Shown: piece by piece, positions 1 through 64,000 of the stretch
How the letters are laid out: each line of letters opens with the position of its first letter
Numbering within the stretch: position 1 is the first letter of the stretch
The notes under the pieces: model-generated
What the model was told of the DNA's origin: nothing
Seen by the model: only the letters and a program-made list of their open reading frames with translations
Databases searched by the model: none
Source: Glandiceps talaboti
Taxonomy: Eukaryota; Hemichordata; Enteropneusta; Spengelidae
Assembly (NCBI RefSeq): GCF_964340395.1
Contig: NC_135552.1
Span: 2,197,017 to 2,261,016 of the forward strand
Reading direction: 5' to 3'
Length of the DNA: 64,000 nt
Position numbers and translations under genes: made by a program

Positions 1-222
1 CTGACATTACATGTACAATATACATATAGGTAGTGGAGGTTTTTGATCTTTAAATTGCTGACATTACATGTACAATATACATATAGGTAGTGGAGGTTTT
101 TGATCTTTAAATTGCTGACATTACATGTACAATATACATATAGGTAGTGGAGGTTTTTGATCTTTAAATTGCTGACATTACATGTACAATGTACATATAG
201 GTAGTGGAAGTTTTTTAAATTG
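1..222. repeat. 57-bp tandem repeat at window edge
   Basis: Copies start at 1, 58, 115 and 172; the last is diverged and truncated. The array probably continues to the left of the window. The unit includes the palindromic tacatgta-like core common in this locus. Confidence 0.9.
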
Positions 223-1052
223 AAAGGCAGGCTTTGAAAAGGCAAGTTTCATTTTGATTCTGATTTCAGTCTGAAACCATTATGGATGTTATTGTGATGA
301 CCCCTAAGGGCTTAGCTGCCATTATTTCATACAAGTACAATGTATGTCATTACCATAAACTGTACATGTATGGATATGTTATAAAGGGTGTCTCAGATTT
401 CCATTCTACTATTAAACTCAGCAACTCTCTGATATGCACTATAACGTATACTGTATTTCACAATGGGAGATGACACAAGGAAATCTTGGATGAGGAGAAA
501 TATTTTTTGATAAAATGTGATATTTTACAAATAGCAATAGTTTGCAACATACTGTAAGGGGAGTGTACAATATATGTATGTATAGTTTATCATTGCTGTG
601 TTGGTGAAAATCTTTGTCAATAAGTTTGTACCTTTGAAAAATATTTCAAAATATTAATCTAACAATTACAATGTATGTTTTGTAACTGGTCACTTTTCCC
701 ATTATACATTGGAATTGGTAAATACATGTACATTACATACATGTGTACATGGTACATGTACATGCCCTGAGTAACATTGAAATACGTTCATTGTACAAAT
801 GTACATGCCCAGAGTAACATTGAAATACAGTGTATGCACATTGTAAATGCCCCAAGTAACATCAGGCCTTCCCCCAATGATATAAAACAACTTTGTACAG
901 CAATGATCAGAACTGGATTCAAAACACTAATTTCTCATTGTTTTAAAACAGTAACTTTTGGTCAAAGATGTGTGAATGAACTCCTGGAACATTTAACAGT
1001 GGATTTACAAATGTATGTCTCTTCCCAATTGTATCCTGTCGTGTGATGTTTA
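223..1052. other. Upstream non-coding stretch
   Basis: AT-rich, no coherent coding potential or conserved motif seen. A small direct repeat of a acatgccc-agtaacattgaaata segment occurs near 755-870. Confidence 0.5.
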
Positions 1053-1193
1053 AGCAATAACCTCCGCCGAAGGCAGGTATACACAAGATTATGGTACAAT
1101 TCGCGACATATAGCACGAGCCGAATGGCGAGTGCTATATGGAGCGAATTGTACCAAATTCGAGTGTATACCCACCTTCGTGGGGGTTATTGCT
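1053..1193. mobile_element. 141-bp hairpin (foldback/MITE-like) element
   Basis: The left arm from agcaataacc at 1053 pairs with the right arm ending ggttattgct at 1193, and inner stretches ggtacaattcgc / gcgaattgtacc and catatagcac / gtgctatatg also pair. Only a short GC-richer loop remains. Non-autonomous DNA element is the likely class; no clear target duplication was seen. Confidence 0.7.
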
Positions 1194-2025
1194 ATTATAT
1201 TATATCAAAATATGTGTCTATTTCTTCTAAATGTGATTCTGTGGTTATTTATACATTGTATGCCTGAAAAGGCGAATTCACACGTACAGAAAAAGATCGT
1301 CAATAATAGATCGTCGGGAATGGGCATATTTTGATGAGTGGATACGTTCATGTCGCCCACACACACACTGCATGAACACAAACATGGACTCGAGCCATTC
1401 TACACGGTCCCCTGGCTAACTGGGTTTGATATATTACATATTGTTTATTTATTTATTTGTTTTAATAAACCCCATATTTTCCTAATACTAATAGTCAACC
1501 CCTGGTAAAATCTGACTACCAAGTGTAAAAGTTAAATGTGAACTCTGATGTTGAAAATGACACATTACAGAGCACTCTATAAATGTACATGTACATAAAT
1601 TCAATTCCTTGTGTGAAGGTACATTTTGTACTCTAACATAAAATATACATATTAACCTACATGTACTGTATATGTGTGAAAGTATTCAATTATTTAAATC
1701 ATCATTCGTCTGTGGACAGAAGAACCACAGTTTCATCAATAGCACACTTTTGCTTATTTCTTCCACATTTCTCTATTGTTGATGATGGTGAGAATCTCCC
1801 TTTCATCATTTAGGGCATCTTCCTTCTTCAGTATATCCAGATATCTTTTGTGTGAAAGGAATATTTCTTCAGCTTCTTAATGTGTATGCATTTTCAATAT
1901 CACTTCTCAGTCTGGATTTCAGGTTGTTTGTGTTCCCTTGTTTTCCAGCAAGTTGTAGAGTTTCTCATGCTTTGACTACTGCTGGAACATTGTTCAATTT
2001 TTAGCACAACTGAACTGAGGGATCG
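1194..2025. other. Upstream non-coding stretch
   Basis: No gene recognised. Runs of attt/taaa and a few acatgta motifs only. Might hold a promoter or non-coding first exon, but no TATA/Inr combination stands out. Confidence 0.4.
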
Positions 2026-2029
2026 CCCG

Positions 2030-2085
2030 GCGTCTGTCTGTCTGTCTGTCTGTCTGTGTGTGTGTGTGTGTGTGTATGTGTGTAA
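2030..2085. repeat. (TCTG)n / (TG)n microsatellite
   Basis: About six TCTG units run directly into about ten TG units. Confidence 0.9.
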
Positions 2086-2090
2086 ACAAC

Positions 2091-2935
2091 TTAAACTCAA
2101 AAACTTCTGAACCGATTGCCATGATATTTGGTGGGTCCATTACCTTGGGTGTCTAGTTGGGAAATTGTTCAAATCAAAATGATCGCATCACAGATGTATG
2201 ATTTGGGTCAAAAAATGTGATTTTTGGTCAAAAAACTTAAACTCAGAAACTACTGGGCAGATTGGTGCGAAATTTGGTGGGAACATTCTTAAGGGGATGT
2301 AAAGTAAGATTTGTCCATGATGGGATGATTCCATCAGTGATATGCAAATTAGGGCTAAAAATGTGTCTTTTTGGTTAAAAATCTATAATTCCAAAACTAC
2401 TGAGCAGATTGGGCTGAAATTTAATGGGAATGTATCTAGGGATGTATGGACTTAAGAAATATTAAGCATACCATGATTCCATGAGTGATATGCAAATTAG
2501 GTGTAAAAATGTTCATTTTTGGCCAAAAACTTATATCTCAAAAAGTACTTGGTCACTGAGTCTGAAACTTGGTGAGATGTTTCTGCATGTTATTCTTCAA
2601 AACATTTTGACAAAATTGGCCCTAGCAACCATGACCACGCCCTTAGCAACAACCAAATGGCAGTATATTTTGGTCAAATAACAAAATCATATGGTAGGCA
2701 AATGAATAAACATTCAAAAAATGTATGCAAATACCGTAGCAACCATGACCACGCCCATAGCAACAGCCAAACGGTCATGTATTTCACAGAGATAACAGGG
2801 ATTAATAGACAATTGAATAAACGTTCAAAAAAATGTATGTAAATTTGCCTAGCAACAAGACCACGCCCATAGCAACAGCCAAATAATCATGTTTATTGCA
2901 AAGATAACAACAGGAATAGAAAGACAAATGAATAG
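2091..2935. repeat. Diverged interspersed repeat, ~146-bp then ~113-bp submotifs
   Basis: Four diverged copies of a roughly 146-bp motif (each with aaact-ctgarc-gatt and ttggtggg) begin near 2091, 2229, 2377 and 2522. Then about three copies of a roughly 113-bp motif with accacgcccatagcaaca begin near 2622, 2737 and 2849. It reads like an old interspersed element rather than a simple satellite; family unknown. Confidence 0.6.
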
Positions 2936-2940
2936 TACTA

Positions 2941-3745
2941 CATGTACTATATATACATGGTCTGTACCTGTACCTGTACTATATATAATATGTACCTGTA
3001 CTATATATACATGGTCTGTACATGTACCTGTACTATATATACATGGTCTGTACATTTACCTGTACTATATATACATGGTCTGTACATGTACCTGTACTAT
3101 ATATACATGGTCTGTACATGTACCTGTACTATATATACATGGTCTGTACATGTACCTGTACTATATATACATGGTCTGTACATGTACCTGTACTATATAT
3201 ACATTTACCTGTACATGTACCTGTACTATATATACATGGTCTGTACATTTACCTGTACTATATATACATGGTCTGTACATTTACCTGTACTATATATACA
3301 TGGTCTGTACATGTACCTGTACTATATATACATGGTCTGTACATGTACCTGTACTATATATACATGGTCTGTACATATACCTGTACTATATATACATGGT
3401 CTGTACATGTACCTGTACTATATATACATGGTCTGTACATGTACCTGTACTATATATACATGGTCTGTACATGTACCTGTACTATATATACATGGTCTGT
3501 ACATGTACCTGTACTATATATACATGGTCTGTACATGTACCTGTACTATATATACATGGTCTGTACATGTACCTGTACTATATATACATGGTCTGTACAT
3601 GTACCTGTACTATATATACATGGTCTGTACATGTACCTGTACTATATATACATGTACCTGTACTATATATACATGTACCTGTACTATATATACATGTACC
3701 TGTACTATATATACATGTACCTGTACTATATATACATATACATGG
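2941..3745. repeat. 32-bp minisatellite ending in a 21-bp derivative
   Basis: About 22 copies of a 32-bp unit containing tatacatggtctgtacatg, then five copies of a 21-bp form lacking the ggtctgtacat part (about 3645-3735). Stop-free in all three plus frames because 32 is not a multiple of 3; not coding. Confidence 0.95.
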
Positions 3746-3840
3746 TCTGATGTAAAGTTCTGAAATGTTTGTAGAATTGTTTAATTCAGCTTATGTCAAA
3801 TCAAACCAAGAAATATAAACATATAATTATAATTTCATTT

Positions 3841-3944
3841 TCTTTCTCTGTATAGGTACATGTAATTTATAGCTGTGCTGTCATCAATTATGAGTTGTGT
3901 GTAATACTTGGATTCAATTAACAAGAGTGAGATAGAGAAGGAGG
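3841..3944 (+). promoter_or_regulatory. Probable 5'UTR / 3' splice site before the start codon
   Basis: tctttctctgtatag ends at 3856 and looks like an acceptor. The 88 nt to the ATG contain an in-frame TAG at 3933. This suggests a non-coding exon upstream with an unlocated promoter. Weak, sequence-only call. Confidence 0.35.
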
Positions 3945-62335
<58,391 letters not shown>

Positions 62336-64000
62336 GTAAGTCAAAAAACTCATCTACAACAAAAAGCTATATACCATATTCCAGTAAAGTTATATTATTT
62401 AAAAACAAAAGATTGTATACTTTGGCCACTAGGAGTGCTGTTCTGAAGTAGCTTAAAGGACCTACAATAATCAGTTAGTGTGTCTCCTTTCAAAGAATCA
62501 TCATCTGCCAATGTTTCATAACAATAAATGGTTGTATTCTAAACTGATCCAAATCTTGTGATAATAATTCTTCATACTGTATCTCACACTCTACTATACA
62601 ACTGTTCTTTAAAACTTTCATTGTCAAGTTTACTTTCATTCTTTCTTGACATCATTCATTCAGACACTAATTATTTGTTTTTGTTTTTCCATTTTATTTT
62701 AAATTCTCAGGATAAATCTGTTTTGTCCTATTCTGTACATCTATACATCTTGTGTTATGTGTCAAATTATACTTTACTATCAACCAAGTGGGTCTAATTC
62801 CTTCAAAAAAAATCAACCATGTGACATCATCATCAAGCAAGATGTAGATAAAATCAATGGTAACATATTGAGTTTGTTGACTTTTTTGTTGTCAAACAGT
62901 TTGTAGAAGTATTTGTGGCCTACAGTTTGGCTTGCAGAATGTAACTTTTTCAGTTTTTCTTGAAAAACCCTTTTTTATTTTTACACCCATGAAGTGCATT
63001 TTCAAATAGTTACATTTTTTGTTCTTATCTAACATGACCTGCAGTGAGTTCTGTTTTTTTTGTTGGGTAGATTTTTTGTGATTCTAACTTTTAATCTTTG
63101 CACAGTTTAACATTTCAAATACCATTTGTTTTGGCAACCATTGATAAAACTTTATTTTGCTAAAACTATTCTATCCCCCTTTAGAGTTTCTAGGTTATAT
63201 TTATGACTTTGTTGACTGTGTAGTGAAGTGTTGTTGGCTGTAAAAATCTAAATTGCTAATTAAACAAATTTCAAAATATATAGTAGAAATGTATTTTCCA
63301 AAAGATTCTAATTAGGCCCCCCCCCCCCCCCCCCCCAAAAAAAAGAGAATTGTTTCAGGTCAGCTCGTGCATCACTTCAATACCCTGCGCATCTTTTTTT
63401 GTGTGTGTGTGCTTGTCCAGCTAATGAAGTCTGCAGATCTGTGAGGAAACACAAAAATAACCCTCCCTACTTCAGTGAAGACAACTGCAGAGCCAATCAT
63501 GAACAAGCAAATGACATCTACCCCACATACACACTTCAATATGTATGGCTTCAATAATAACAATGGTAGTTGAAACAAAAAAAGTTTACATGCTAAACGA
63601 TTCCCCAGTAATACTGTAGTACAGGTACATCAAGACAGTACATTGGTAGTTTCTGTGGCTGGGTAAATCAACCCAGATTTTCCAAGCCTACCCTAGTAAA
63701 TTTTGATGAAAAATCTTTTTCCATTAATATAAATAAAAAAGAAGTCAAATTGTATAAAAATAAAAGAAAATGAATTATTTTTAGATCATTTTTATGAATG
63801 ACATGCAAGTTTACAAGGCGAAACCAACAACTCAAAACTAACTGATAGCTAGCCTATAGGTACGTGTATCAACCATGTGTAGTATGTCATGTGTAGTGTG
63901 CTTGCCAACGTCGTCAAAAATCTGTGTAACTGTCAATCTCCTTCCTGAAATTTTTACATTGTGAATTATGTTAAAGGTTTGGAAATTGTTGATCTGAACA
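62336..64000. other. Intron 31 (incomplete)
   Basis: No further PLAT exon (no GTDAN- or GHDN-like coding segment in any plus frame) before the window ends. AT-rich, with a poly-C run at 63319-63336 followed by poly-A. Exon 32 should lie beyond 64000. Confidence 0.6.

Overview
This is a eukaryotic window from an invertebrate animal genome. The evidence is GT-AG introns, an AT-rich background, dense micro- and minisatellites, a LINE tail and hairpin/TIR elements. It is dominated by the 5' part of one large plus-strand gene. The gene is a homologue of LOXHD1 (lipoxygenase homology domain-containing 1), a protein built from tandem PLAT domains. I read 31 coding exons from 3945 to 62335. All splice phases are compatible, and together they encode about 1,685 residues. 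The gene is open at the 3' side because no stop codon or last exon lies before 64000. The species cannot be fixed from the sequence; the repeats suit a marine invertebrate (lophotrochozoan or invertebrate deuterostome), which is inference.

Layout. 1-3944 is 5' flank or 5'UTR intron with repeats and a 141-bp hairpin element. Exons 1-3 (3945-15094) encode a basic, Pro/Arg-rich N-terminus and are separated by a 9.2-kb array of a 35-bp repeat. Exons 4-31 (16635-62335) encode eleven PLAT domains: PLAT1 = exons 4-6, PLAT2 = 7-8, PLAT3 = 9-11, PLAT4 = 12-13, PLAT5 = 14-15, PLAT6 = 16-18, PLAT7 = 19-20, PLAT8 = 21-22 (with a charged insert), PLAT9 = 23-25, PLAT10 = 26-28 and PLAT11 = 29-31. From my recollection of vertebrate LOXHD1, PLAT2-PLAT11 correspond in order to vertebrate PLAT 1-10, so PLAT1 here looks like an extra N-terminal domain. 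Every PLAT-to-PLAT junction is a phase-1 intron, while introns inside the domains vary.

The striking property is the non-coding DNA. Nearly every intron holds its own private minisatellite; I count over 30 families with periods of 20-58 bp. Summing my bounds, tandem arrays cover about 37 kb of the 64 kb. Several arrays begin exactly at an exon-intron junction and their unit contains a copy of that junction, so the array is a ladder of duplicate splice donors (introns after exons 1, 8, 10, 19, 20 and 30). In one case the unit carries the 5' end of the next exon (before exon 26). The array after exon 10 is exactly 36 bp x 8, stop-free and phase-preserving, so alternative donor use could lengthen PLAT3 in 12-residue steps. 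The 35-bp array in intron 1 shows higher-order structure and an internal duplication of about 3.85 kb. No other protein-coding gene, tRNA or rRNA was recognised.
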